From an uncultured Gluconobacter sp. (GTDB lineage: Bacteria; Pseudomonadota; Alphaproteobacteria; Acetobacterales; Acetobacteraceae), in the NCBI GenBank assembly GCA_937880175.1, contig CALFLO010000095.1, positions 1 through 63,090 of the forward strand: a stretch of 63,090 nt of DNA. Reading direction: 5' to 3'. Below the pieces are notes generated by a model. It was given only the letters and a program-made list of their open reading frames with translations, did no database searches and was not told the DNA's origin. Positions 43,960 to 52,614 of the stretch are shown here, one piece after another (position 1 is the stretch's first letter; every line of letters begins with the position of its first letter). Made by a program: the position numbers and the translations under genes.

Positions 43960-45531
43960 ATGACGAAAGTCAGGACAGCGGCCGAGGCTGTGAGCCTCAT
44001 CAGGGACGGAGCCATGGTTGCCGTCAATTCGTCTTCGGGACTTCTGTGTCCTGACGCGGTTCTCGAGGCACTGGGGCAGCGTTTCGAAGCCACGAAATCG
44101 CCGGCGAAACTGACGACTATTCATCCGATTGCCGCGGGCGACATGTTCGGTACCAAGGGCGTGGACCATCTCGCCCGTCCGGGCATGATCACGAAGATCA
44201 TCGGCGGGTCCTATCCTTCGGGGCCGAGCAATGCCGAGCCGCCGCTGATCTGGCAGCGGATTCAGGCGGAAGATCTGGCCGCCTACAATGTTCCGTCCGG
44301 CGTGATTTTCGACATGCTGCGGGAAGGGGCTGCAAAGCGTCCTGGCGTGCTGACCAAGGTCGGGCTTGATACCTTCGCGGACCCGAAGCGTGATGGCTGC
44401 GCGATGAATGAGACGGCACGGCTGAACCCGCTTGTCCGCCACATGGATTTCGAGGGCGAGGACTGGCTGTACTTCCCCGCATTGCGTCCGGATGTAGCGA
44501 TCATCCGTGGTTCTACCGCCGATGAAAACGGCAACCTGACGTTTGAGCAGGAGGGGGCCACACTTGGGGCCATGGAAATGGCTCTGGCGGCGCATAATAA
44601 CGGCGGTCTCGTGATTGCGCAGGTCCGTCGGGTGGCCGCGCAGGGCACTTTGAAGCCGCATGACGTCAAGGTTCCGGGTATTCTGGTAGACGTGATCGTC
44701 GAGGCTCCGGACCAGCTTCAGACAACTGCCACGGCTTACGATCCCGCCATTTCTGGCGAGATTTTCCGTCCGCTCTCGACGTTCGATATCCCGGATTTCA
44801 GCCCCTCGAAAGTCATGGCGCGTCGCGTGGCGCAGGAATTGAAACAGGGCTGGGCCGTGAATATCGGTTTTGGCATTTCCGCGAACGTCCCGCGTATCCT
44901 TCTGGAAGAGGGACGGCATGGCGCGGTCACCTGGGTGATCGAACAGGGGGCCGTGGGCGGTATTCCGTTGCTGGACTTCAAGTTCGGCTGCGCCAGTAAT
45001 GCCGAGGCCTTTGTCGCGTCGCCTCACCAGTTCTCCTATTTTCAGGCGGGCGGCTTCGATTGCTCCCTGCTGTCATTTCTTGAGATCGGACAGAACGGCT
45101 CGGTGAATGTCAGCCGTCTCGCCGCCACGCCGCATCGCACGGCGGGAGCCGGGGGATTTGTTGACATCACGGCGCGTGCAAAGCGCATCATCTTCTCGGG
45201 CAATTTCAATGCCGGGGCGAAGATGCATATCGAGGACGGGCGTCTTGTGATCGACAGGGAAGGCAAGATCGCGAAGATCGTGCCCGAAGTGTCTCAGGTC
45301 AGCTTTTCCGGTGGTCGCGCCACCGAAACCGGGCAGGAGATCACTTATGTGACGGAGCGTTGCGTTCTGCGGCTGCTGGATGGCAAGCTGACAGTCACTG
45401 AAATCGCGCCAGGGATCGACCTGCAGCGGGACATTCTGGATCAGGCAACGGCTCACCTCGAAGTCTCGCCCGATCTGAAGGACATGGACGCGGCCCTGTT
45501 CCGTGATGAACCCATGGGACTGCCCCTGTGA
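43960..45531 (+). CDS. Acetate/propionate-type CoA-transferase (fused alpha and beta domains)
   Basis: Protein of 523 residues combining both CoA-transferase domains in one chain, as in YdiF and propionate CoA-transferases. N-terminal domain: AVNSSSGLLCPDAVLEALGQRF. C-terminal domain: NIGFGISANVPRILLEEG and WVIEQGAVGG near residue 330, where the family's catalytic Glu lies. It moves CoA from a donor such as acetyl-CoA or succinyl-CoA to a carboxylic acid without ATP. In this cluster the acid would be the product of the aldehyde dehydrogenase and the CoA ester the substrate of the acyl-CoA dehydrogenase. Confidence 0.88.
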   Translation: MTKVRTAAEAVSLIRDGAMVAVNSSSGLLCPDAVLEALGQRFEATKSPAKLTTIHPIAAGDMFGTKGVDHLARPGMITKIIGGSYPSGPSNAEPPLIWQRIQAEDLAAYNVPSGVIFDMLREGAAKRPGVLTKVGLDTFADPKRDGCAMNETARLNPLVRHMDFEGEDWLYFPALRPDVAIIRGSTADENGNLTFEQEGATLGAMEMALAAHNNGGLVIAQVRRVAAQGTLKPHDVKVPGILVDVIVEAPDQLQTTATAYDPAISGEIFRPLSTFDIPDFSPSKVMARRVAQELKQGWAVNIGFGISANVPRILLEEGRHGAVTWVIEQGAVGGIPLLDFKFGCASNAEAFVASPHQFSYFQAGGFDCSLLSFLEIGQNGSVNVSRLAATPHRTAGAGGFVDITARAKRIIFSGNFNAGAKMHIEDGRLVIDREGKIAKIVPEVSQVSFSGGRATETGQEITYVTERCVLRLLDGKLTVTEIAPGIDLQRDILDQATAHLEVSPDLKDMDAALFRDEPMGLPL

Positions 45532-45571
45532 CCTTCACCCCTCGCGCCAGACGGACAGACAGGAACTGACC

Positions 45572-46834
45572 ATGATGCTTCAGGACCGCATGTTTCTGAC
45601 AGGACTCTTCGACGCTGCCGTTGGCGCGGCCGAGCCGGAGCAGATCCTGGCGGCACATCTGCCCGAGCCCCCGAAAGGACGGACGGTTGTGGTCGGGGCC
45701 GGAAAAGGCGCGGCCCAGCTGGCCGCGGCTTTTGAGCGCGTCTGGAAAGGCCCGCTCAGCGGCGTCGTGGTCACGCGTTACGGCAATGTCTGCCCGACGC
45801 AGTCCATCCGTGTGCTGGAAGCCTCTCATCCGGTGCCGGACGAAGCCGGCCTGAAAGCCACGGAGGCGCTTTTCGAGGCTGTGAAAGGGCTTGGACCGGA
45901 CGATCTTGTCGTGGCGCTCATCTGTGGTGGCGGGTCGGCTCTTCTGCCATCCCCGCCGCCGGGCATGACGCTTGAAGATGAGGCCGAACTGAATCGCGTC
46001 CTTCTCGCGTCTGGTGCGCCGATTTCCGTCATGAACAGCATCCGCAAGCAGGTCTCCGGCATCAAGGGCGGCCGCCTGGCGGCTGCGGCGGCTCCGGCGA
46101 AAGTCGTATCTCTCGTGGTGTCGGATGTTCCGTTTGACGATCCCGCACAGGTGGCTTCCGGGCCTACCGTGCCGGATCTGGGAACGCGGGAAGATGCCCG
46201 TCGTCTGGCGAAGACATGGAAACTGCGTCTGCCGGAGAAGATCCAGTCCTGGCTGGATGGGGAAGAAGGTCGCGCACCACTGGCAACCGATCCGGTGTTC
46301 AGCAGAAACGAAGTGCGCGTGATCGCCTCGGCACATCTGTCGCTGGAAGCAGCGGCGGAAAAGGTGCGGCAGGCGGGGATTTATCCCGTGATCCTGTCGG
46401 ACGCGATCGAAGGGGAGTCCCGGGACGTCGCCAAGGTTCATGCCGCTCTGGTGCGGGAAGTCATTCTGCGCGGGCGTCCCTTCCGTCGCCCGGTCGTCAT
46501 CCTGTCAGGGGGGGAAACCACCGTCACCATACGCGGGCAGGGTGGTCGGGGCGGTCGCAATACCGAGTTCCTGCTGGCATTTGCGCTGGCGGCGGAAGGT
46601 TTGCCGTTCTCGGCTCTGGCAGCGGATACCGATGGGATTGACGGTTCGGAAGACAACGCCGGGGCGTTCGCGGATGGCGTCAGTATGGAGCGCCTGCGGG
46701 AGAAGGGGTTCAACCCCACGGATCTCCTGATGGAGAACGACGCCTACACCGCGTTCGAGGCGCTGGGAGACCTGTTTGTGCCAGGCCCGACCGGGACAAA
46801 CGTCAATGATTTCAGAGCCGTACTGGTTCGCTAG
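45572..46834 (+). CDS. Glycerate 2-kinase (DUF4147/MOFRL family)
   Basis: Protein of 420 residues with the two lobes of the GckA/TtuD family: N-terminal DUF4147 (VVGAGKGAAQLAAAFE, CGGGSALL, then VMNSIRKQVSGIKGGRLA) and C-terminal MOFRL (ILSGGETTVTIRGQGGRGGRNTEFLLA). Relatives were long called hydroxypyruvate reductases but phosphorylate D-glycerate to 2-phosphoglycerate. ATG 45572 follows AGGA by seven bases; the frame is open to 45503 inside the CoA-transferase gene. Its presence says that the pathway releases glycerate, or a compound reduced to it, which then enters lower glycolysis. Confidence 0.88.
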   Translation: MMLQDRMFLTGLFDAAVGAAEPEQILAAHLPEPPKGRTVVVGAGKGAAQLAAAFERVWKGPLSGVVVTRYGNVCPTQSIRVLEASHPVPDEAGLKATEALFEAVKGLGPDDLVVALICGGGSALLPSPPPGMTLEDEAELNRVLLASGAPISVMNSIRKQVSGIKGGRLAAAAAPAKVVSLVVSDVPFDDPAQVASGPTVPDLGTREDARRLAKTWKLRLPEKIQSWLDGEEGRAPLATDPVFSRNEVRVIASAHLSLEAAAEKVRQAGIYPVILSDAIEGESRDVAKVHAALVREVILRGRPFRRPVVILSGGETTVTIRGQGGRGGRNTEFLLAFALAAEGLPFSALAADTDGIDGSEDNAGAFADGVSMERLREKGFNPTDLLMENDAYTAFEALGDLFVPGPTGTNVNDFRAVLVR

Positions 46835-46908
46835 GACCGGCTCGGAAAGCTTCAATAATGATTGATCGGTTAGTGTGGCGAAAGCCGTAGTCTTTAACAG
46901 TTTTCAAT

Positions 46909-46930
46909 AGTAACCATCTAGTTAGTTACT
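46909..46930 (+). promoter_or_regulatory. 22-bp palindromic operator, copy 2
   Basis: The ends AGTAAC and GTTACT are perfectly symmetric and nine of eleven pairs hold overall. Reverse-complemented, it matches copy 1 at 43926-43947 in 17 of 21 positions. It lies 15 bases before ATG 46946 and directly before the TGGAG ribosome-binding site, in front of the longest unit of the cluster. Confidence 0.62.
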
Positions 46931-46945
46931 TATGTGGAGTCGGCT

Positions 46946-48088
46946 ATGTTTCTGAACGAAATGCAGGAAGAAGTCCGCGAAACGACACGGTCTTTCGTGG
47001 ATAACGTTATCCGTCCCGCCGCAGAGGCGCTGGATCGCGAAGAGCGATTCCCCGCAGAAATTTATGAAGAAATGGGCAAGCTGGGCCTGTTCGGCATTGC
47101 TGTGCCCGAGGAACTCGGCGGACCGGGTTTTGATACGCTGACCTATGCGGTCGTGATGGAAGAACTCTCCCGTGGCTATGCCAGCGTGGCCGATCAGTGC
47201 GGTCTGGTGGAACTGATCTCGACGCTTCTGGTGCGTCACGGAACGCCGGAACAGCAGAAGATGCTGCCCGACATCCTCTCCATGAAGCGCAAGGTCGCCT
47301 ATTGTATTACGGAGCCCGAGGCCGGCACCGACGTCTCCGGTATCCGCACGACGGCCGTGCGTGACGGGGAGGGCTGGGTTCTCAACGGCGGCAAAATCTG
47401 GATCCACAACGCGCCGGTCGCCGATACGGGCTTTGTTCTGGCGCGGACCGACAAGGAAGCGGGCAACCGCGGTATGTCCATTTTCATCGTGGATTTGCAT
47501 GCCAAGGGCGTCGAACGTGGCCCCAAGGAACACAAGATGGGTCAGCGCGCGAGCCAGGTCGGCGCGCTGGATTTCTCGGACGTCCGTCTGGGCGGCGATG
47601 CGCTGCTGGGCGAGATGAACCGTGGCTTCCACATGATGATGAGCGTGCTCGACAAGGGCCGCGTCGGGATCGCCGCGCTCGCTGTCGGCATCGCTCAGGC
47701 CGGGCTTGAAGCGGCTGTGGACTACGCCGGAACGCGCAAGCAGTTCGGCAAGCACATCTCCGAATTCCAGGGCGTGCAGTGGCTGCTGGCCGACATGGCC
47801 AAGGATATCGAGGCCGCGCGGCTTCTGGTCCATTCGGCCGCTACAAAGATCGATCGCGGGCAGGACGCCACGCGCGCGTGCTCCATGGCCAAGTGCTTCG
47901 CCGGCGACATGGCGGTGGCCCGGACGGCCGATGCCGTGCAGGTCTTTGGTGGCTCGGGCTATATCCGTGGCTTCGAGGTCGAGCGTCTGTACCGCGATGC
48001 CAAGATCACCCAGATCTACGAAGGTACAAACCAGATCCAGCGCATGATCATCGCGCGTGAGCTGCTCCGTAAAGGCGCACGGGCATGA
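46946..48088 (+). CDS. Acyl-CoA dehydrogenase
   Basis: Protein of 380 residues, full length for the short-chain family. The FAD-binding motif is YCITEPEAGTDVSGIRT near residue 120, and YEGTNQIQRMIIARELL at the C terminus contains the catalytic-base Glu. Start at ATG 46946, seven bases after TGGAG. It removes two hydrogens from an acyl-CoA and hands electrons to ETF, both subunits of which are encoded in the same operon. There is no enoyl-CoA hydratase or thiolase nearby, so this is not an ordinary beta-oxidation set. Stop overlaps the SDR start by four bases. Confidence 0.92.
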   Translation: MFLNEMQEEVRETTRSFVDNVIRPAAEALDREERFPAEIYEEMGKLGLFGIAVPEELGGPGFDTLTYAVVMEELSRGYASVADQCGLVELISTLLVRHGTPEQQKMLPDILSMKRKVAYCITEPEAGTDVSGIRTTAVRDGEGWVLNGGKIWIHNAPVADTGFVLARTDKEAGNRGMSIFIVDLHAKGVERGPKEHKMGQRASQVGALDFSDVRLGGDALLGEMNRGFHMMMSVLDKGRVGIAALAVGIAQAGLEAAVDYAGTRKQFGKHISEFQGVQWLLADMAKDIEAARLLVHSAATKIDRGQDATRACSMAKCFAGDMAVARTADAVQVFGGSGYIRGFEVERLYRDAKITQIYEGTNQIQRMIIARELLRKGARA

Positions 48089-48852
48089 CACAGGTTGCTC
48101 TCGTCACCGGTTCCTCACGGGGTATCGGTTTCGCGACGGCGCAGGCTCTGGCGAAACGGGGCTTCGCTTTAGCGGTCAACGGACCATTCGATGACGAGGA
48201 ACTGCGCTCAGCCGTCAGCCGTCTGTCCGAAACCGGAGCGTCCGTCATGGCGCTCCCATTCGACATCACGGATCTGTCTGTCCACGCGGAAAAGCTGGCG
48301 CAGGTCGAGGCCGAACTCGGGCCGCTGACGACGCTCGTGAACAACGCCGGCGTCGGCGTCCTTCAGCGCGGTGACCTGCTGGATGTGAGCGAAGCGAGCT
48401 GGGACCGCTGCCTGATGGTGAACACCAAGGCACTGTTTTTCCTCTCGCAGGCTTTTGCGAAGCTGCTCCTGTCGCGGTCGCGTCCCGCGGGCCTGTTTCA
48501 TTCCATCGTGAATGTGACGTCGTCCAACGCCACGGCCGTAGCGGTCCAGCGCTCTGAATACTGCGCTTCCAAAGCGGCCGCAGCGATGGTGTCCAAGGCT
48601 CTGGCCGTGCGGCTCGGGCCGGAAAACATCGCGGTTTATGACGTCCAGCCCGGTCTGATCGCGACTGACATGACGGCAGCGGTAATCGAGCATTACCGCC
48701 AGCGTGCGGTGGACGGACTGACCCTGCTGCCGCGCGTCGGCGAGCCAGAAGACATGGGCGGCATCATCGCAACCCTCGCTTCGGGCGGACTTCCCTACAC
48801 CACAGGCCAGGTGATTTCGGCGGATGCCGGAATGCTTGTGCCGCGTTTCTGA
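48085..48852 (+). CDS. SDR family oxidoreductase (3-ketoacyl reductase-like)
   Basis: Protein of 255 residues, classical SDR: TGSSRGIGFATAQAL, NNAGVGV, catalytic Ser in NVTSSNA, YCASK with Tyr and Lys, and PGLIATDMT. The 3-ketoacyl reductase annotation group often covers polyol and sugar dehydrogenases, and either could fit here: oxidation of a hydroxyl in the CoA ester, or of a polyol. Translationally coupled to the acyl-CoA dehydrogenase and eight bases before the DUF993 gene. Confidence 0.9.
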   Translation: MTQVALVTGSSRGIGFATAQALAKRGFALAVNGPFDDEELRSAVSRLSETGASVMALPFDITDLSVHAEKLAQVEAELGPLTTLVNNAGVGVLQRGDLLDVSEASWDRCLMVNTKALFFLSQAFAKLLLSRSRPAGLFHSIVNVTSSNATAVAVQRSEYCASKAAAAMVSKALAVRLGPENIAVYDVQPGLIATDMTAAVIEHYRQRAVDGLTLLPRVGEPEDMGGIIATLASGGLPYTTGQVISADAGMLVPRF

Positions 48853-48860
48853 GAACGGTC

Positions 48861-50012
48861 ATGAAAATCATTCTTCCCGATGAAACCGGCCGGAAGACGG
48901 ACTATCACCTGATCGGAACACCCGCACCGACAGGAACACTGGGCCGCAATCCGGCACGGATCGTCTATTCCGCAGCGCATGTCGTCGCCAATCCCTATGC
49001 AGGGAAGGATCCATCTGGATCCGTCGCGATCGACTGGGAGCGGACGATGGAGTTCCGCCGCTATCTCTCGGGTCTGGGGCTGGGTATTGCCGAAGCCATG
49101 GATACCGCCCAGCGCGGTATGGGTCTGGACTGGCCCATGGCGCTGGAACTGATCCGCCAGACGAAGGCGGAGCTGCCCGACGCCGATGTCGTCAATGGCT
49201 GCGGAACCGACCATCTGGACCTGGCAGGCGTGCGGGACGTGGATGCGGTCATCCGTGCCTATCTGGAACAGGTCGAGGCCATTCAGGCGGTTGGTGGCCG
49301 GATCATCCTGATGGCGAGCCGGGCACTCGTTCGGGTCGCGAAGGGACCGGCGGACTATCTGCGCGTCTACCGCGAAGTGCTCTCCGCCTGCGACGAACCG
49401 GTCGTCCTGCACTGGCTGGGCGAAGCGTTCGATCCCGCTCTTGCGGGATACTGGGGCACGAACAGCTTCGATCAGGCGCTGCAAACCGTGCTGGAAATGA
49501 TCGGGCAGAACGTCTCCAAGGTAGACGGAATCAAGATTTCCCTTCTGGACAAGGACAAGGAAATCCGGATGCGCCGTCTGCTCCCGGCAGGCGTGAAAAT
49601 GTATACCGGGGATGACTTCAATTACCCGGAACTGATCGAGGGCGACGAGCAGGGCTTCAGCCATGCGCTTCTGGGTGTGTTCGATCCGCTGGCGCCACTG
49701 GCTGCCTATGCGGTGAGCAAACTCGGCGAAGGTGACAAGGCTGCTTTCCGCGCGGCGCTGGACCCCACGGTTCCGCTTGCCCGGGTAATCTTCAAGGCTC
49801 CGACCCAGTATTACAAAACGGGTGTGGTGTTCCTGGCGTGGCTGAACGGCTTTCAGGATCACTTCATCATGCTGGGCGGCGCGCAGTCCATGCGGCCGCT
49901 GCCGTATTTCACGGATATCTTCCGGCTGGCGGATGGCTGCGGCCTGCTCCGTAATCCGGAACTGGCCGTCCGCCGCATGAATTCGCTTCTGTCGCTCTAC
50001 GGGGCTGACTGA
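48861..50012 (+). CDS. DUF993 protein (dihydrodipicolinate synthase/aldolase-like TIM barrel)
   Basis: Protein of 383 residues. The family is DUF993, distant relatives of dihydrodipicolinate synthase. The barrel has a probable Schiff-base lysine in DGIKISLLD near residue 230, followed by the YTGDDFNYPELI stretch, and an earlier ILMASRAL strand. Relatives in the larger superfamily make or break C-C bonds next to a ketone. No substrate has been fixed for DUF993 to my knowledge. Its stop overlaps the next start by one base (TGATG), linking it tightly to the sugar isomerase-like gene. I infer the carbon-carbon cleavage step of the pathway. Confidence 0.82.
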   Translation: MKIILPDETGRKTDYHLIGTPAPTGTLGRNPARIVYSAAHVVANPYAGKDPSGSVAIDWERTMEFRRYLSGLGLGIAEAMDTAQRGMGLDWPMALELIRQTKAELPDADVVNGCGTDHLDLAGVRDVDAVIRAYLEQVEAIQAVGGRIILMASRALVRVAKGPADYLRVYREVLSACDEPVVLHWLGEAFDPALAGYWGTNSFDQALQTVLEMIGQNVSKVDGIKISLLDKDKEIRMRRLLPAGVKMYTGDDFNYPELIEGDEQGFSHALLGVFDPLAPLAAYAVSKLGEGDKAAFRAALDPTVPLARVIFKAPTQYYKTGVVFLAWLNGFQDHFIMLGGAQSMRPLPYFTDIFRLADGCGLLRNPELAVRRMNSLLSLYGAD

Positions 50013-50869
50013 TGCGCGACTTCACCCATGATCATTCCGCGCTGGCTCTGAACACCGCGACCCTCGGCCATAATATGCTGGGGGCAGGGGCCGGATGGTC
50101 CGCTGAACGGACGATCGACGCCTGCGCCGAGCGTGGCATCGGCGGCATCGTCTTCTGGCGTCCGGAACTTCAGGGCCGGGCTTCGGCTATCGGGCAGCAT
50201 GCCCGGCGGGCAGGAGTGGAGGTCGTGGGGCTGTGCCGCTCGCCGTTTCTCGTGGGGCCGCTGGCGCCACAGGGGCGGCAGGCGGTCGTGGATGATTTCC
50301 GTCGTTCCATCGACGAAACCGCCGATCTGGGGGGGGGAATCCTGACCATCGTGGTGGGTGGTGTCGAACCCGGCACCAAGGGGGTCAGGGAGAGCCTCGA
50401 TATTGTCACGGACCGTCTGTCCGCGGTGCTGGAGTATGCGGCTGATCGGGGGGTGAAGCTGGCGCTGGAGCCGCTGCATCCGATGTATGGCGGGGATCGT
50501 TCCTGCCTGCCGACGCTGCGTGACGCCCTGGATATCTGCGACGCCCTCAACTCCGACACGCTGGGCGTGGCGGTCGATGTCTATCACGTGTGGTGGGACA
50601 CCGACCTCCCGCGTCAGCTCGAACGGGCCGGTACGCGCATCATGGGGTTTCATCTGTGTGACTGGCTGGTTCCCACGACGGATTTTCTTCTGGATCGCGG
50701 GATGATGGGGGACGGCGTGGCAGATCTGAAAGGTCTGCGCGCGGGGGTGGAACGCGCGGGTTATGCCGGGTTCTGCGAAGTCGAAATTTTTTCTGCAAAC
50801 AACTGGTGGAAGCGCGATCCGGCTGAAGTGCTGGATGTGATGATACAGCGCTTCCGCGATATCTGCTGA
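50012..50869 (+). CDS. Sugar phosphate isomerase/epimerase family TIM barrel
   Basis: Protein of 285 residues of the xylose-isomerase-like barrel family. Expected metal ligands appear in order: Glu in LALEPLHP near 155, Asp and His in VDVYHVWWD near 190, His in GFHLCDW near 215, and Glu in CEVEIFS near 250. The family covers isomerases, epimerases, and also 3-keto-acid decarboxylases and deglycosidases. It is translationally coupled to DUF993, so it probably acts on the same intermediate. EtfB begins 14 bases later. Confidence 0.87.
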   Translation: MRDFTHDHSALALNTATLGHNMLGAGAGWSAERTIDACAERGIGGIVFWRPELQGRASAIGQHARRAGVEVVGLCRSPFLVGPLAPQGRQAVVDDFRRSIDETADLGGGILTIVVGGVEPGTKGVRESLDIVTDRLSAVLEYAADRGVKLALEPLHPMYGGDRSCLPTLRDALDICDALNSDTLGVAVDVYHVWWDTDLPRQLERAGTRIMGFHLCDWLVPTTDFLLDRGMMGDGVADLKGLRAGVERAGYAGFCEVEIFSANNWWKRDPAEVLDVMIQRFRDIC

Positions 50870-50883
50870 GAACGGAGAGTATC

Positions 50884-51645
50884 ATGAAGATCCTCGTCCC
50901 TGTGAAACGGGTCGTCGACTACAACGTCCGCATCCGCGTCCGGCCGGATGGGTCTGGCGTCGACTTGGCGAACGTCAAGATGTCCATGAATCCCTTTGAC
51001 GAAATCGCGGTCGAAGAGGCCATTCGTCTCAAGGAAAAAGGTGTGGCGACCGAAGTGGTCGTCGTCTCCATCGGGGTCGCGCAGGCGAAGGACACGCTGC
51101 GGACTGCCCTCGCCATGGGAGCAGACCGCGCCATTCTCGTCACAGCAACGGATGACGTGAACGTGGATCTGGAGCCGCTCTCGGTGGCGCAGATCCTGAG
51201 CAAGGTCGTTGCGAACGAACAGCCGGGCCTCGTCATCGCAGGCAAACAGGCGATCGACAACGACATGAATGCGACCGGTCAGATGCTCGCCGCGTTGCTC
51301 GGCTGGGGGCAGGGGACTTTCGCTTCGTCCCTGACGCTCGAGGACGGGTCTGCACTGGTGACGCGTGAGGTCGATGGCGGTCTTCAGACCATCAGGCTGA
51401 AGCTTCCGGCTGTGGTGACGACGGATCTGCGTCTGAACGAACCCCGCTACGTAGCGCTGCCCAACATCATGAAGGCGAAGAAGAAGCCGCTCGAAGAAGT
51501 GTCGCTCGACACGCTCGGGGTCGAGGTTCGCCCGCGTCTGACAGTTCTCAAGACAGTCGAGCCACCGCAGCGTCAGGCCGGCATAAAGGTCGGGTCTGTC
51601 GACGAACTGGTGTCGAAACTGAAGAATGAAGCAGGAGTCCTCTGA
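50884..51645 (+). CDS. etfB: Electron transfer flavoprotein beta subunit
   Basis: Protein of 253 residues: MKILVPVKRVVDYNVRIRV opening, the AMP-binding region, and the signature VVTTDLRLNEPRYVALPNIMKAKKKP with the recognition loop before it. Full length. With EtfA it accepts electrons from the acyl-CoA dehydrogenase of this operon and delivers them to ETF-quinone oxidoreductase. The stop overlaps the EtfA start by one base, which keeps subunits equal. Confidence 0.95.
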   Translation: MKILVPVKRVVDYNVRIRVRPDGSGVDLANVKMSMNPFDEIAVEEAIRLKEKGVATEVVVVSIGVAQAKDTLRTALAMGADRAILVTATDDVNVDLEPLSVAQILSKVVANEQPGLVIAGKQAIDNDMNATGQMLAALLGWGQGTFASSLTLEDGSALVTREVDGGLQTIRLKLPAVVTTDLRLNEPRYVALPNIMKAKKKPLEEVSLDTLGVEVRPRLTVLKTVEPPQRQAGIKVGSVDELVSKLKNEAGVL

Positions 51646-52571
51646 TGTCTGTTCTGCTACTTGCCGAAGTCAATGACGGTCGCCTCGGGACGGATACGGT
51701 CGCCAAGACCCTGACAGCGGTTGCCACACTGGGCGACGTGCATGTTCTCGTCACGGGCGAGAACTGCGCGGCAGCGGCCGACGAGGCAGCGAAACTGGCG
51801 GGTGTGTCGAAGGTTCTTCTGGCGGACGATGCGTCTCTGGCGCATGGCCTTGCCGAGCCCGTCAGCGCGCTCATCGTCTCGCTGGCCAAAGACTACAGCC
51901 ATATCGCCGCTGGTGCGACGGCGTTTTCCAAGAATGTCCTGCCGCGTGTCGCTGCGCTGCTGGACGTTATGGTTCTGTCCGAGGTGACAGCCGTACACGG
52001 CGCGGACACATTCGAGCGACCGATCTATGCGGGCAACGCGATCCAGACGATCCGATCCTCCGATCCCGTCAAGGTCTTCACGGCCCGCACAGCGGCGTTC
52101 ACGGCTGCACAGGGCGGCGGAAGTGCCGCTGTCGAAACCGTCAGCGTTCCGGCAGATCCGGGCCTGTCGCAGTGGGTCGAGGACAGGACGGTCGCATCCG
52201 AACGCCCGGACCTGACATCCGCCAAGATCATCGTCTCAGGTGGTCGTGGTCTCGGGTCGAAGGAAAACTTCGACGCCATTACCACTCTTGCGGACAAGAT
52301 TGGCGCTGCGGTCGGCGCAAGTCGCGCGGCAGTCGATGCGGGCTATGCGCCCAATGACTGGCAGGTCGGACAGACCGGCAAGGTCGTGGCGCCGGACCTC
52401 TATATCGCGGTCGGCATCTCGGGCGCCATCCAGCATCTCGCTGGCATGAAGGACTCCCGCGTGATTGTCGCGATCAACAAGGACGAGGACGCTCCGATCT
52501 TTCAGGTCGCCGATTACGGGCTGGTCGGGGACCTGTTCACCGTCCTGCCCGAACTGACAGCAAAGATCTGA
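51645..52571 (+). CDS. etfA: Electron transfer flavoprotein alpha subunit
   Basis: Protein of 308 residues. The FAD-binding C-terminal domain has SGGRGLGSKENF, then GQTGKVVAPDLYIAVGISGAIQHLAGM and AINKDEDAPIFQVADYGLVGD, the EtfA signature. The N-terminal half is the usual degenerate nucleotide fold. Translationally coupled to EtfB, 43 bases before the ETF-QO gene. A full ETF chain inside a sugar-type cluster indicates a flavoprotein dehydrogenation step feeding respiration. Confidence 0.95.
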   Translation: MSVLLLAEVNDGRLGTDTVAKTLTAVATLGDVHVLVTGENCAAAADEAAKLAGVSKVLLADDASLAHGLAEPVSALIVSLAKDYSHIAAGATAFSKNVLPRVAALLDVMVLSEVTAVHGADTFERPIYAGNAIQTIRSSDPVKVFTARTAAFTAAQGGGSAAVETVSVPADPGLSQWVEDRTVASERPDLTSAKIIVSGGRGLGSKENFDAITTLADKIGAAVGASRAAVDAGYAPNDWQVGQTGKVVAPDLYIAVGISGAIQHLAGMKDSRVIVAINKDEDAPIFQVADYGLVGDLFTVLPELTAKI

Positions 52572-52614
52572 CCATGCGCAGCCTCGGTGTCACGTTCGGA
52601 GAGAGAGAAAAGTC

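Noticed and set aside
43930..48091. Long minus-strand frames (about 350-390 codons) opposite the CoA-transferase, glycerate kinase and acyl-CoA dehydrogenase genes
   Set aside because: All are mirrors of well-conserved plus-strand enzymes and have His/Arg-rich, domain-free translations.
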